A stretch of 49,253 nt of DNA, taken from Lysobacter_C sp966210725 (GTDB taxonomy: Bacteria; Pseudomonadota; Gammaproteobacteria; Xanthomonadales; Xanthomonadaceae). The DNA lies in contig CBIHLN010000012.1 of NCBI GenBank assembly GCA_966210725.1, positions 1 through 49,253 of the forward strand, in the 5' to 3' direction. Position 1 is the first letter of the stretch; each line of letters begins with the position of its first letter. Made by a program: the position numbers and the translations under genes. A model generated the notes under the pieces. It made no database searches. It was given only the letters and a program-made list of their open reading frames with translations, and was not told the DNA's origin. Of the stretch, positions 33,014 through 41,361 are shown piece by piece.

Positions 33014-33117
33014 GGCGGGCAGGGCGGGGCAGCGCTGTGCGGGCGCCGGCATGAGGGCGATCAAAAAACTCCAGAGCCGCGCACCGGTCCATAGCCCCTG
33101 ACCCTGGCCTCCAAGAC

Positions 33118-33861
33118 ATGCGAATCACCGCCGAACCCGCCTTCGTGCTGCATGCGCGCCCGTGGCGCGAAACCAGCCTGCTGGTGGAAGTGCTCACGGC
33201 CACGCACGGCCGACTCGGCGTGCTGGCGCGCGGTGTCCAGGGCCCGAAGCGCCACGTCCTGCGCGCCGCCTTGCAGCCCCTTCAGTGGGTCCGCCTGGAT
33301 GCCGTGCAACGTGGCGAGCTGGCGAGGCTGGTCGCCGCCGAGGCAGTCGATGCGGCCCCGCGGCTGGTCGGCGAAGCGTTGCTCGCCGGCTTCTACGTCA
33401 ACGAACTCACCCTGCGCCTGGCGCCCCGTCAGGACCCGCAGCCCGAGCTCTTCCACGCCTACGCCGTCGTGCGCGAACGGTTGCGGGCGGACGAGCCCTT
33501 GGGCTGGACGTTGCGGCGCTACGAGCGTGACCTGCTGGATGCGCTGGGCGTGGGCTTCGACTGGCGGGTGGACGGCGATGGAGCCGCCATCGACCCGGCG
33601 GCGCGCTACCGCCTGGATCCCGAGCACGGGGCCCGTCGCCTGCTCAGCGACCGTGGCCAAGCCGATCGCGCGGGGGCAGCCACCGGCCGCGCACTGCTGG
33701 CGATGGCCGACGATGCGTGCCCGGTCCCGGACGACCTGGCCGGCCTGCGCCGCGCGCTGCGCGCGGTGCTGGCGCACCATCTGGGCCCCAGGGGGCTCAA
33801 GTCATGGGAGATGCTCGGAGACCTGGCGCGCGTGGGCCCACGGTTGCCGGATCGCGGCTGA
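33118..33861 (+). CDS. recO: DNA repair protein RecO
   Basis: RecO anneals DNA and works with RecR to load RecA on SSB-coated gaps. The 247-residue protein has the N-terminal OB fold (FVLHARPWRETSLLVEVLT, GVLARGVQGPK) and the helical C-terminal domain (LFHAYAVVRERLRADEPLGW, LLDALGVGFDW). It lacks obvious zinc cysteines, as is common for the gammaproteobacterial form. It is convergent with the receiver-HPt gene; the 65-base gap shows no terminator. pdxJ does not follow. Confidence 0.94.
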   Translation: MRITAEPAFVLHARPWRETSLLVEVLTATHGRLGVLARGVQGPKRHVLRAALQPLQWVRLDAVQRGELARLVAAEAVDAAPRLVGEALLAGFYVNELTLRLAPRQDPQPELFHAYAVVRERLRADEPLGWTLRRYERDLLDALGVGFDWRVDGDGAAIDPAARYRLDPEHGARRLLSDRGQADRAGAATGRALLAMADDACPVPDDLAGLRRALRAVLAHHLGPRGLKSWEMLGDLARVGPRLPDRG

Positions 33862-33926
33862 TTCCTCGATCGGGCTCGATCCGGGATGCGGTGAAGCGGC
33901 GGCATCGCCCGTGGCAACCGCGCCCG

Positions 33927-34658
33927 TCAGCGTTCCGTCGGCGTTTCCTGTGTTTCGCCGGCTGCCTGCTGGAACGCCGACCAGGCCAGCGCATCGCTGG
34001 CCCGTGCCTCCAGCGCCTGGACGGCCCCTGCCAGCCGCCGCGCACCGACGAACCCGCAGCTGGCCCGTAGCTTGTGCAAAGCCCGCTGCATATGCGCGTG
34101 ATCGCCGCGCTGGTATGCCGCCGCGATCTCGTCGCGGACGTGCGACAGCTCCTGCAGGAACAGGCCGCGCAGCGTCTGCACATGCGCCAGGTTGCCGTTG
34201 AGCGCGCGCGCTGCGGCCTCGTCGTCCCACACCGGCGCGTTGCCGGTAGCGGACGCCATCGGGGCGCCGGCATCCGGCGTGGTGGGCAGCCCGAGCAGCG
34301 CGCGCACCCGGCCGCGCATGGCGGAGGCCGGCAGCGGCTTGACGACCACCTCGGCGAACCCGGCCTGGCGCAGCGAATCGTGAAGGGACGCGTCGCGGCT
34401 GGCGGTATGCGCCAGCACAGGCGTGTCGGGGTGGAGCGTCCGCAGGCGGTGCAGCAGGTCGATGCCCGAGCCGTCGGGCAGGTGCGCATCCAGCAACCAG
34501 GCGTCGTAGCGCTGGCTGCGTGCCAATGCCAGCGCGGCGGCCATGCCGTCGGCGCTGTCGACCTCGCACGGCACCGTGTCCAGCGCGGCAGACAGGAATG
34601 CGCGGCTGATGGGATCGTCCTCGACCAGCAGCACGCGTGGCAGTGCTTCAGCTGTCAT
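33927..34658 (-). CDS. Orphan response regulator: receiver domain plus HPt domain
   Basis: The 243-residue protein has an N-terminal receiver domain with the acidic pocket EDD (13-15), phospho-acceptor Asp57 (WLLDAHLPDGSG), Thr85 and Lys107 (VVVKPL). A C-terminal histidine phosphotransfer domain has its phospho-histidine at His195 (RALHKLRASCGFVG). Such proteins act in phosphorelays. No histidine kinase or output domain is encoded next to it. I use the ATG at 34658, preceded by AAAGGCGGG; a frame start 15 bases upstream lacks a ribosome site. It diverges from the ydbH-like gene. Confidence 0.92.
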   Translation of the reverse strand: MTAEALPRVLLVEDDPISRAFLSAALDTVPCEVDSADGMAAALALARSQRYDAWLLDAHLPDGSGIDLLHRLRTLHPDTPVLAHTASRDASLHDSLRQAGFAEVVVKPLPASAMRGRVRALLGLPTTPDAGAPMASATGNAPVWDDEAAARALNGNLAHVQTLRGLFLQELSHVRDEIAAAYQRGDHAHMQRALHKLRASCGFVGARRLAGAVQALEARASDALAWSAFQQAAGETQETPTER

Positions 34659-34697
34659 CGGCCCGCCTTTCATCGTGAACAGGCAGCGAGACTGGGT

Positions 34698-36791
34698 ATG
34701 CTCCCGCGGATGTCGTCGCCCCCGCTCGCGCCCCGATCGCCCGTGCCCTTCGTCGCGTGGATCCTACGCCTGATGGCGCGGGTCGTGGGGTTTTCGCTGC
34801 TGGCGACGTGGGCGTTGCCGGCACCGGCCCGGACGGCCACGGCACGGATCGAGCGCGTGGTCACGCCGGTGGCGACCTTGCAGGGCGTGCGCGTGCGGCT
34901 GGACTGGCCGCAGGGGACGGGCGAGGGGCACCTCCGGCTTCGGGCCGGCCGCCTCGACGCCCCGGACCTGGGTTACCGCTTCCGTGACCTGGACTGGCAA
35001 TGCCCGCTGCAGCACACCCGGGACGGCGGCTGGCGGTGCGACGGAGTCGTGCGCGAGGGCGGCGCGGCGTTTCGCTTGGCCGTCGTGCTGGGCGCCGAGT
35101 CCACGCACGCGTCGCTGACGCAGGGGGACGCGCGCGTCACCCTGGCCCGCCACGGCGCCACGCCCGACCTGACCCGCATCGACCTCACCCGGGTGCCGTT
35201 GGCCTGGACGCAGGCGCTGATCGACCAGGCCTGGCCCGACGCACGGTTGCAGCGGGGCCGTGCCGATGCGCGGCTGGAGGTGGTGGCATTGCAGGACGAG
35301 CGCCTGCGCGTGCACGGCCCACTGGACCTCCACGATGTCGCGCTCGATACACCGGACGGCCGCATCGCCGCCGAAGGCCTGGATGCGCGGCTGCGGCTGG
35401 ACACCCGTCTCGGACGCACCGACGAGGTCGAGCTCGAGGGCCGGCTGCTGGCCGGCGAACTCCTGTACGGGACGACCTACATCGCGCTCGACCGGCCGGT
35501 CGACCTGTCCCTGGGTGCGCGACAGGTCGAGGCCAGCGGCTGGGCGATCCCGCGTGTGCGCTGGCATGACCCCGGGCGGCTGCGGGTGGACGGCTCGGTG
35601 GCCTTCACGCCGGAACTCGCACTGGAGACGGCCAACCTCGCGATCGACGCCCCGGACCTGGCGGCGACGGCCGCCGGATACCTCACCGGGTGGCTCGGGC
35701 TGGCCGGGCTGACGGAGTTGCAACTGGCGGGCCGCGCCTCGGTTGACCTGCGGCTCGACCGTGGCCAGCTGCAACAGGCCCGGCTGGCGCTGGATGGCGT
35801 GCGCGTGGACGATCCGCGCGGCCGCTTCGCGTTTGAGGGCCTGCAGGGCGATGTCCGGTTCTCCGCCGCCGCGCCGGTATCGAGCGCGCTGGAATGGTCG
35901 GGTGGCGCGGTCTACGGCCTGGGTTTCGGCGCGGCCCGGCTGCCGTTCACCAGTGGCGATGGCGTGCTGGCGCTGGACCGGCACGTCAGGGTCGCCCTGC
36001 TGGGCGGCGAGGCCCGCATCGAACAGCTGCGACTGCGGCCGCCCGGTGCCGGGGGCGGCCTCGACATTACCTTCGGGCTGGGCCTGGATTCGCTGGACGT
36101 CGGCCAGCTGGCGCAGGCGTTGGGGTGGCCGGCCTTCACGGGTCGCCTGACCGGTCGCATCCCGCAGGCGCGCTACGCGAACGACCGGCTCGAATTCGAC
36201 GGCGGGCTGGCGATGGCGCTGTTCGACGGGACGGTGCAGGTGTCGTCGCTGGCAATGGAGCGCCCCTTCGGCGTGGCGCCCACGTTGTCGGCCGATATCG
36301 CCTTCAATGACCTGGACCTGCAGTCGCTGACCGGCGTGTTCGGATTCGGCGAGATCACCGGCGCGCTGGACGGCCGCATCGACGGCCTGCGCCTGGTGGA
36401 CTGGCAGCCCGTCGCGTTCGATGCCTCGCTCCACACCGACCGCAAGCGCGGCCTGCGCCAGCGCATCAGCCAGCGCGCGGTGCAGGACCTGTCGAGCGTG
36501 GGCGATCCCAGTTTCGCCAGCACCCTGCAGGCGCAGCTGATCGGCCTGTTCGACGACTTCGGCTACGCGCGTATCGGCATCGCCTGCCGTCTGGCCGACG
36601 AGGTGTGCGAGATGGACGGCCTGGGTTCAGCGCCCCGGGCATCCATGCAGGAGCCAGGCTTTATCATCGTGCAGGGTTCGGGCCTGCCGCGGTTGACGGT
36701 GGTGGGCCACAACCGGCGGGTGGACTGGCCGACGCTGGTCGAGCGCCTGTCCGCCGTAGGTTCAGGTGAAATCAAACCGGTCGTCGAGTGA
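34698..36791 (+). CDS. ydbH: YdbH-like AsmA-family intermembrane protein
   Basis: The 697-residue product has an N-terminal signal or anchor segment (about residues 18-44) and a very long beta-rich body with repeated motifs of the AsmA/YdbH kind (LDLHDVALDTPDGRI, VDWQPVAFDASLHTD, ending TVVGHNRRVDWPTLVERL). E. coli YdbH, with TamB and YhdP, is a bridge for phospholipids between the membranes and pairs with YnbE and YdbL. The next gene here encodes a YdbL-domain lipoprotein, which supports the call. The start could also be the ATG at 34710; no clear ribosome site decides. Confidence 0.82.
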   Translation: MLPRMSSPPLAPRSPVPFVAWILRLMARVVGFSLLATWALPAPARTATARIERVVTPVATLQGVRVRLDWPQGTGEGHLRLRAGRLDAPDLGYRFRDLDWQCPLQHTRDGGWRCDGVVREGGAAFRLAVVLGAESTHASLTQGDARVTLARHGATPDLTRIDLTRVPLAWTQALIDQAWPDARLQRGRADARLEVVALQDERLRVHGPLDLHDVALDTPDGRIAAEGLDARLRLDTRLGRTDEVELEGRLLAGELLYGTTYIALDRPVDLSLGARQVEASGWAIPRVRWHDPGRLRVDGSVAFTPELALETANLAIDAPDLAATAAGYLTGWLGLAGLTELQLAGRASVDLRLDRGQLQQARLALDGVRVDDPRGRFAFEGLQGDVRFSAAAPVSSALEWSGGAVYGLGFGAARLPFTSGDGVLALDRHVRVALLGGEARIEQLRLRPPGAGGGLDITFGLGLDSLDVGQLAQALGWPAFTGRLTGRIPQARYANDRLEFDGGLAMALFDGTVQVSSLAMERPFGVAPTLSADIAFNDLDLQSLTGVFGFGEITGALDGRIDGLRLVDWQPVAFDASLHTDRKRGLRQRISQRAVQDLSSVGDPSFASTLQAQLIGLFDDFGYARIGIACRLADEVCEMDGLGSAPRASMQEPGFIIVQGSGLPRLTVVGHNRRVDWPTLVERLSAVGSGEIKPVVE

Positions 36792-36827
36792 CCGGCACAA
36801 CGAGCGATGCACAAGCAGGAGACGGAT

Positions 36828-37430
36828 ATGCGACGTTGGATGGGAGTGCCGGTGGCGGCGGTGGTATTGAGCGCGTGCGTGACGATCAACGTCTACTTCC
36901 CGGCCGCGGAGGCGCGCGAGGCAGCGCGCGAGTTCGTGGAACAGGTCATCGACGACGAGCGCGCGGCCACGCCGGCGGAGGGCGAGGGTGGCGGTGCGCC
37001 GGGCGGTCTGGCCGCCGTGACGCTGCCGCGCGTGGACCTGTGGGCGCTGGCCGGCATCGGGACCGCGCATGCGCAGAGCCCGGACATCACCATCAAGACG
37101 CCGGCCATCCAGTCCATCCAGGCCCGCATGAAGCAGCGGTTCGATTCGCAGCTTAGGGCCGGGTTCGACGCCGGGGCGCTGGGCTTTGCCGCCGACGGCA
37201 CCGTCGTGGTGCGCGACGCCGGCCAGCTGCCGTTGAAGGACCGTGTCGCCATCAACCAGGCCGTGGCCGACGACAACCGGGACCGCAAGGCGGTGTACCG
37301 CGAGGTGGCCGTCGCCAACGGGCATCCGGAGTGGGAAGGGCGGATCCGCGAAGTGTTCGCCAAGCAGTGGGTCGACAGCGCGCGTGCGGGCTGGTGGTAC
37401 CAGTCCGGCGGTAGCTGGAAGCAGAAGTAA
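36828..37430 (+). CDS. ydbL: YdbL/DUF1318 domain lipoprotein, possible YnbE-YdbL fusion
   Basis: The 200-residue precursor has a lipobox LSAC (Cys17), then VTINVYFPAAEA, a strand like the functional part of YnbE, a helix, a low-complexity Gly/Pro/Glu linker, and a C-terminal YdbL domain (about 115-200: VVVRDAGQLPL, KDRVAINQAVADDNRDRK, WWYQSGGSWKQK). E. coli has separate ynbE and ydbL genes after ydbH. AGGAG lies 6 bases before the ATG at 36828; an ATG 21 bases upstream lacks such a site. A terminator follows. Confidence 0.85.
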   Translation: MRRWMGVPVAAVVLSACVTINVYFPAAEAREAAREFVEQVIDDERAATPAEGEGGGAPGGLAAVTLPRVDLWALAGIGTAHAQSPDITIKTPAIQSIQARMKQRFDSQLRAGFDAGALGFAADGTVVVRDAGQLPLKDRVAINQAVADDNRDRKAVYREVAVANGHPEWEGRIREVFAKQWVDSARAGWWYQSGGSWKQK

Positions 37431-37452
37431 GCTCCCAAGCCGGTCGCATTGA

Positions 37453-37484
37453 CGAAGGCCCGCGCTGCGGGCCTTCGCTTTGTT
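37453..37484 (+). terminator. Intrinsic terminator after ydbL
   Basis: An 11-bp perfect stem CGAAGGCCCGC/GCGGGCCTTCG with loop GCT (37453-37477) is followed by CTTTGTT. The T-tract is interrupted by one G but the stem is strong. It ends the ydbH-ydbL unit before the rlmD promoter region. Confidence 0.8.
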
Positions 37485-37593
37485 GTCGGAGGCAATGCCG
37501 GAGCCGCACACGCAGCGCGCCGTCGCCGGGCAGGGGTCCCCGGTCCCGCCTTCTGCGACAATGCGCGCCCCTGTCGTCCGGATATACCTGCAC

Positions 37594-38934
37594 GTGGCAC
37601 GCCGTTCCCGCATCGACCCCACCCCGTTTGAAGCCCGAATCACCGACCTGACCCATGACGGCCGCGGCGTCGCGCGCCGCGAGGACGGCAAGGCGGTGTT
37701 CGTGTCCGGGGCGCTGCCGGACGAGCGGGTGATGGCCGTGCAGTCGGCGAAGAACCGCCACTTCGACGAGGCGCGCACGGTCGAGGTGCTGGAGGCGTCC
37801 GAGCACCGCGTGCAGCCGCGCTGCCCGCACTTCGGCACCTGCGGCGGCTGCGCGCTGCAGCATCTGGCCGAGGACCGGCAGATCATCGCCAAGCAGCGCG
37901 TGCTGATGGAGAACCTGGAGCGCATCGGCCACGTCACGCCCGAGCGCGTGCTGCCGCCGCTCACCGACGCGGCCTGGGGCTACCGCCGCAAGGGCCGGTT
38001 CTCCGTGCGTCGGGTCGAGAAGAAGGGCCGCACGCTGGTCGGCTTCCGCGAGCAGGACCCGCGCTTCGTCGCCGAGCTGCACGAATGCCACACGGTCATC
38101 CCGGCCATTGGCAGCCGCATCGAAGCGCTGGCGGCACTGGTGGATGGGCTGCAGGCGCGCAGCGCGATCCCGCAGATCGAGTTCATCGCCGGCAACGCCA
38201 ATGACGCCTTCGACGGCGTCGCGCTGACCATCCGTCACCTGGAGCCGTTGTCGGAGGCCGATCGCGCCGCGTTGACCGCTTTCGGGCAGGCGCACCGCTT
38301 CGCCATCTTCCTGCAGTCCGGCGGCGTCGACAGCGTGGTACCGCTGTGGCCGGCGGCGCCGGACCTGGCGTTTTCGCTGCCCGAATGGGACCTGGTCTAC
38401 GGCTTCAGGCCGCTGGATTTCATCCAGGTCAACGCCGGGCTCAACGGGAAGATGATCCGAAGCGCGCTGGACCTGCTGGACGCGCAGCCGGACGAGCGCG
38501 TGCTCGACCTGTTCTGCGGGCTGGGCAACTTCACCCTGCCGCTGGCGCGCAACGTGCGATCGGTGGTGGGCGTGGAAGGCGAGGCCGGGCTGGTGATGCG
38601 CGCCCGCGAGAACGCCGCGCGCAACGGGTTGGACAACGTGCAGTTCCATGCCGCCGACCTGGCGCAGGACCTGTCGGGCCACGCGTGGATGCGCGAAGGC
38701 TTCGACAAGCTGCTGCTGGATCCGCCGCGCTCGGGCGCGGACTTCGCGCTGACCCAGCTGCCGCTCAAGCAGTTCAAGCGGATCGTGTACGTGAGCTGCC
38801 ACCCGGCGTCGCTCGCGCGTGACGCCGGCTTCCTGGTGCGCGAGAAGGGCTGGACGCTGAAGGCCGCCGGCGTGATGGACATGTTCCCGCATACCGCGCA
38901 CGTGGAATCGATCGCGATGTTCGAGCCGCGCTGA
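37594..38934 (+). CDS. rlmD: 23S rRNA (uracil-1939-C5) methyltransferase RlmD
   Basis: The 446-residue radical-free SAM methyltransferase carries a 4Fe-4S cluster set (Cys77, Cys83, Cys86 and Cys165 in the GTCGGC and HECHTV motifs), a TRAM domain at the N-terminus, the SAM motif LDLFCGLGNFTLPLA, and the nucleophile Cys402 (YVSCHPASL). The start is taken as the GTG at 37594: it gives the family N-terminus (ARRSRIDPT...), and a -10-like GACAAT at 37557-37562 covers the alternative ATG at 37561, which would then lie upstream of the transcript. REP elements follow. Confidence 0.95.
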   Translation: MARRSRIDPTPFEARITDLTHDGRGVARREDGKAVFVSGALPDERVMAVQSAKNRHFDEARTVEVLEASEHRVQPRCPHFGTCGGCALQHLAEDRQIIAKQRVLMENLERIGHVTPERVLPPLTDAAWGYRRKGRFSVRRVEKKGRTLVGFREQDPRFVAELHECHTVIPAIGSRIEALAALVDGLQARSAIPQIEFIAGNANDAFDGVALTIRHLEPLSEADRAALTAFGQAHRFAIFLQSGGVDSVVPLWPAAPDLAFSLPEWDLVYGFRPLDFIQVNAGLNGKMIRSALDLLDAQPDERVLDLFCGLGNFTLPLARNVRSVVGVEGEAGLVMRARENAARNGLDNVQFHAADLAQDLSGHAWMREGFDKLLLDPPRSGADFALTQLPLKQFKRIVYVSCHPASLARDAGFLVREKGWTLKAAGVMDMFPHTAHVESIAMFEPR

Positions 38935-38956
38935 CCGCATAGGATCCCCGGCTCTT

Positions 38957-39033
38957 GCGGGAGCGGCTTACGCCGCGACCGTGTGGCATGCGTCGGGACC
39001 GGACGTTCTATCGCGCCTGAAGGCGCTCCTACT
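38957..39033 (+). repeat. REPIN-like inverted REP pair between rlmD and CYTH gene
   Basis: Left arm: GCGGGAGCGGCTTACGCCGC (38957-38976), a variant of the GTAG-type REP with stem GCGGC/GCCGC. Right arm, inverted: TCGCGCCTGAAGGCGCTCCT then ACTT (39011-39033), which reads as AGTAGGAGCGCCTTCAGGCG in reverse, with stem GCGCC/GGCGC. The pair is separated by about 35 bases. It is the same repeat family as those at 14370 and 41270. Confidence 0.8.
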
Positions 39034-39048
39034 TCAAGCGGGTGAATC

Positions 39049-39576
39049 GTGGCCATCGAGATCGAACGCAAATTCCTCGTTACCGGTGACGGCTGGCGCG
39101 CCGCGGCCCACAGGGCCGTCCCGATGGCGCAGGGCTACCTCAACGACCTGGCGGCGATGGATGCCGCGCCCGGCCGGGTGGCGATGAAGGCCTCGGTGCG
39201 CGTGCGCATCGCCGGGGATGCGGCGTTCCTCAACCTCAAGTCGCGCGAGCTGGGGCACACCCGGCAGGAGTTCGACTACCCGATTCCCGTCACCGACGCG
39301 CGTGACCTGCTGGCGCTGTGCGTGGGCGGGCTGGTGGACAAGGTCCGCCACTACGTCGATGTCGGCGGACGCGAGTGGGAGGTCGACGAGTTCCTCGGCG
39401 ACAACGCGGGCCTGGTGGTCGCCGAGCTGGAGCTGGAGTCGGCCGACGCCGCCTTCGAGCGCCCCGACTGGCTCGGGCGCGAGGTCACCGACAGCGCCCG
39501 CTACTACAACCTGGCGCTGGCGACGCGACCGTACTCGCAGTGGTCGCAGGCCGAGCAGGACGGCAGCGCACCCTAG
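39049..39576 (+). CDS. CYTH domain phosphatase (adenylate cyclase class IV / triphosphatase fold)
   Basis: The 175-residue protein starts at GTG and shows the defining ExExK motif (IEIERKFLV), followed by strands of the tunnel fold (SVRVRIAGD, FLNLKSRELG, EVDEFLGDNAGLVVAELEL). Members hydrolyse inorganic triphosphate or thiamine triphosphate, or act as class IV adenylate cyclases; sequence alone does not decide. It lies right after a REPIN and before nagZ (125-base gap) and has no clear ribosome site. Confidence 0.88.
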   Translation: MAIEIERKFLVTGDGWRAAAHRAVPMAQGYLNDLAAMDAAPGRVAMKASVRVRIAGDAAFLNLKSRELGHTRQEFDYPIPVTDARDLLALCVGGLVDKVRHYVDVGGREWEVDEFLGDNAGLVVAELELESADAAFERPDWLGREVTDSARYYNLALATRPYSQWSQAEQDGSAP

Positions 39577-39701
39577 GACGACCCGAACCCCGGCGCGCGG
39601 CGACGGCGGCACCTGAACGCGCCCGCCGCCCGCCGGGCTTCTGACACAATGACCGGCCGTCCCGACCGGACGGATTTCCACGCTTCCGCAGGGATCCAAG
39701 C

Positions 39702-40697
39702 ATGCTCGTCATCGGCGTCGCCGGACACGAACTCACCGCGCAGGAGCGCGACTGGCTGCAGCACGACGCCTGCGCCGGCGTGATCCTCTTTACCCGCAAC
39801 TTCGCCTCGCGCCAGCAGGTGGCCGAACTGTCGCAGGCCATCCGAGAGGCCGCGCCCCGCCCGCAGCTGGTGTGCGTCGACCAGGAAGGCGGTCGCGTGC
39901 AGCGCTTCCGTGAGGGCTACAGTGCGCTGCCGCCGCTGGAAGGCTTCGGCCGGCAGTACGCGCAGGACCGCGAAGCCGCGCTCAAGCTGGCCGAGGAGCA
40001 TGCCTGGGTCATGGCCAGCGAGATCAAGGCCACCGGCGTGGACCTCAGCTTCGCGCCGGTCGTCGACCTGGGCCGCGGCAACCGCGCCATCGGCGACCGC
40101 GCGTTCTCGGAGGATCCGCAGGTGGTCGCGGACTTCACCCGCGCCTACGTGCGCGGCATGCACGGCGCCGGCATGGCGGCCACGCTAAAGCATTTCCCGG
40201 GCCACGGCTCGGTGCTGGAAGACACGCACTTCGATGACGCCGTGGACCCGCGTCCGCTGGACGAGATCCGCGCACTGGACCTGGTGCCGTTCGAGGCCGG
40301 CATCGCCGCCGGCGCGGACGCGGTGATGATGGCGCACGTCGTCTATCCCGAAGTCGCGCCGGAACCGGCCGGGTACTCGAAGGTCTGGATCGAGGACATC
40401 CTGCGCAAGGAGATGGGCTTCCGTGGCGTGGTGTTCTCTGACGACATCGGCATGGCTGCGGCCTTCTCCGCCGGCGGCATCAAACAGCGCGTCGACCTGC
40501 ACCTGGATGCCGGCTGCGACGTGGTGCTGGTGTGCCATCCGGAGCTGGTCGAGGAGTCGCTCAAGGCCGTCGAAGGCCGGGCGCTGAACACGATGGCGCT
40601 GGTCAACCTGATCGGCCGCGGCCCGATGGGTTGGGACGGCCTGCTCGCCGACGCGCGCTACACCGCCTCGCGCGGTCGCCTGGAGGGCATGGCATGA
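39702..40697 (+). CDS. nagZ: Beta-N-acetylhexosaminidase NagZ
   Basis: NagZ removes GlcNAc from anhydro-muropeptides in peptidoglycan recycling and so affects AmpC induction in related species. The 331-residue GH3 enzyme shows VCVDQEGGRVQRF, the histidine loop KHFPGHGSVLEDTH, and the catalytic nucleophile Asp in VVFSDDIGMAA. Its stop overlaps the start of the phosphoribosyltransferase as ATGA, so both are coupled. In Pseudomonas, nagZ is also next to a methylthioinosine phosphorylase gene. Confidence 0.95.
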   Translation: MLVIGVAGHELTAQERDWLQHDACAGVILFTRNFASRQQVAELSQAIREAAPRPQLVCVDQEGGRVQRFREGYSALPPLEGFGRQYAQDREAALKLAEEHAWVMASEIKATGVDLSFAPVVDLGRGNRAIGDRAFSEDPQVVADFTRAYVRGMHGAGMAATLKHFPGHGSVLEDTHFDDAVDPRPLDEIRALDLVPFEAGIAAGADAVMMAHVVYPEVAPEPAGYSKVWIEDILRKEMGFRGVVFSDDIGMAAAFSAGGIKQRVDLHLDAGCDVVLVCHPELVEESLKAVEGRALNTMALVNLIGRGPMGWDGLLADARYTASRGRLEGMA

Positions 40698-41260
40698 CCC
40701 GCGCGCCGGACAGCCCGCCGTCTCTCGCCGATGCGGTGGCCAATGCCGACGTCATCCACGACCGCGGCACGCTCGAGCAGGCCATCGACCGCATGGCCGT
40801 GGGCATCGCCGACGACTTCGCCGGCAGCGTGCCCGTGTACCTGACGATCATGCACGGCGGCATGCCGTTCGCCGCGCAGCTGGCGTTCGCGTTGGGCGAG
40901 CGCGGCCTGGACCTGGAGTTCGACTACCTGCACGCCACCCGCTACCGCGGCGAAACCTCCGGCGGCGAGCTGGTGTGGAAGCACCGTCCGGCGACGCCGC
41001 TGCAGGGCCGCCGCGTGCTGCTGGTCGACGACATCCTGGACGAGGGCCACACCATGGCCGGCATCGTCGCGTGGTGCCGCGAGCAGGGCGCCAGCGATGT
41101 GCGCATTGCCGCGCTGGCGGTGAAGGTGCACGGCCGCTGCGTACCGGGCGTGTGCGCCGACTACGCGGGCGTGGAGGTGCCGGACCGCTACGTCTTCGGC
41201 TACGGCATGGATTTCCATGAGCAGGGCCGCAACCTGCCGGCGATCTATGCGCTGCGGTAG
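40694..41260 (+). CDS. hpt: Hypoxanthine-guanine phosphoribosyltransferase
   Basis: The 188-residue enzyme should convert hypoxanthine or guanine with PRPP to IMP or GMP. It shows the PRPP loop motif LLVDDILDEGHTMAG and the N-terminal IMHGGMPFAAQLAF segment, with YLHATRYRGE in the flexible loop. The ATG overlaps the nagZ stop (ATGA). A phosphorylase gene (41362) that could release hypoxanthine follows, separated by a REPIN. Confidence 0.92.
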   Translation: MTRAPDSPPSLADAVANADVIHDRGTLEQAIDRMAVGIADDFAGSVPVYLTIMHGGMPFAAQLAFALGERGLDLEFDYLHATRYRGETSGGELVWKHRPATPLQGRRVLLVDDILDEGHTMAGIVAWCREQGASDVRIAALAVKVHGRCVPGVCADYAGVEVPDRYVFGYGMDFHEQGRNLPAIYALR

Positions 41261-41269
41261 TCGCAGTTC

Positions 41270-41346
41270 GTAGGAGCGGCTTCAGCCGCGATCGCCTGCA
41301 GCATCAATCGCGCCAACTCCACGTTCGCGGCTGAAGCCGCTCCTCC
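41270..41346 (+). repeat. REPIN: inverted pair of GTAG-type REPs between hpt and mtnP
   Basis: Left REP GTAGGAGCGGCTTCAGCCGC (41270-41289, then GATCGC) has stem GCGGC/GCCGC. The right arm at 41324-41346 reads TTCGCGGCTGAAGCCGCTCC, the inverted complement of the same repeat. The arms are about 35 bases apart. This is the best preserved of the three pairs in the window. Confidence 0.9.
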
Positions 41347-41361
41347 AACGGCCAGCTACCC

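Noticed and set aside
33051..33101. 16-codon frame (MRAIKKLQSRAPVHSP) between era and recO
   Set aside because: It has no ribosome site and no coupling to its neighbours; too short to support.
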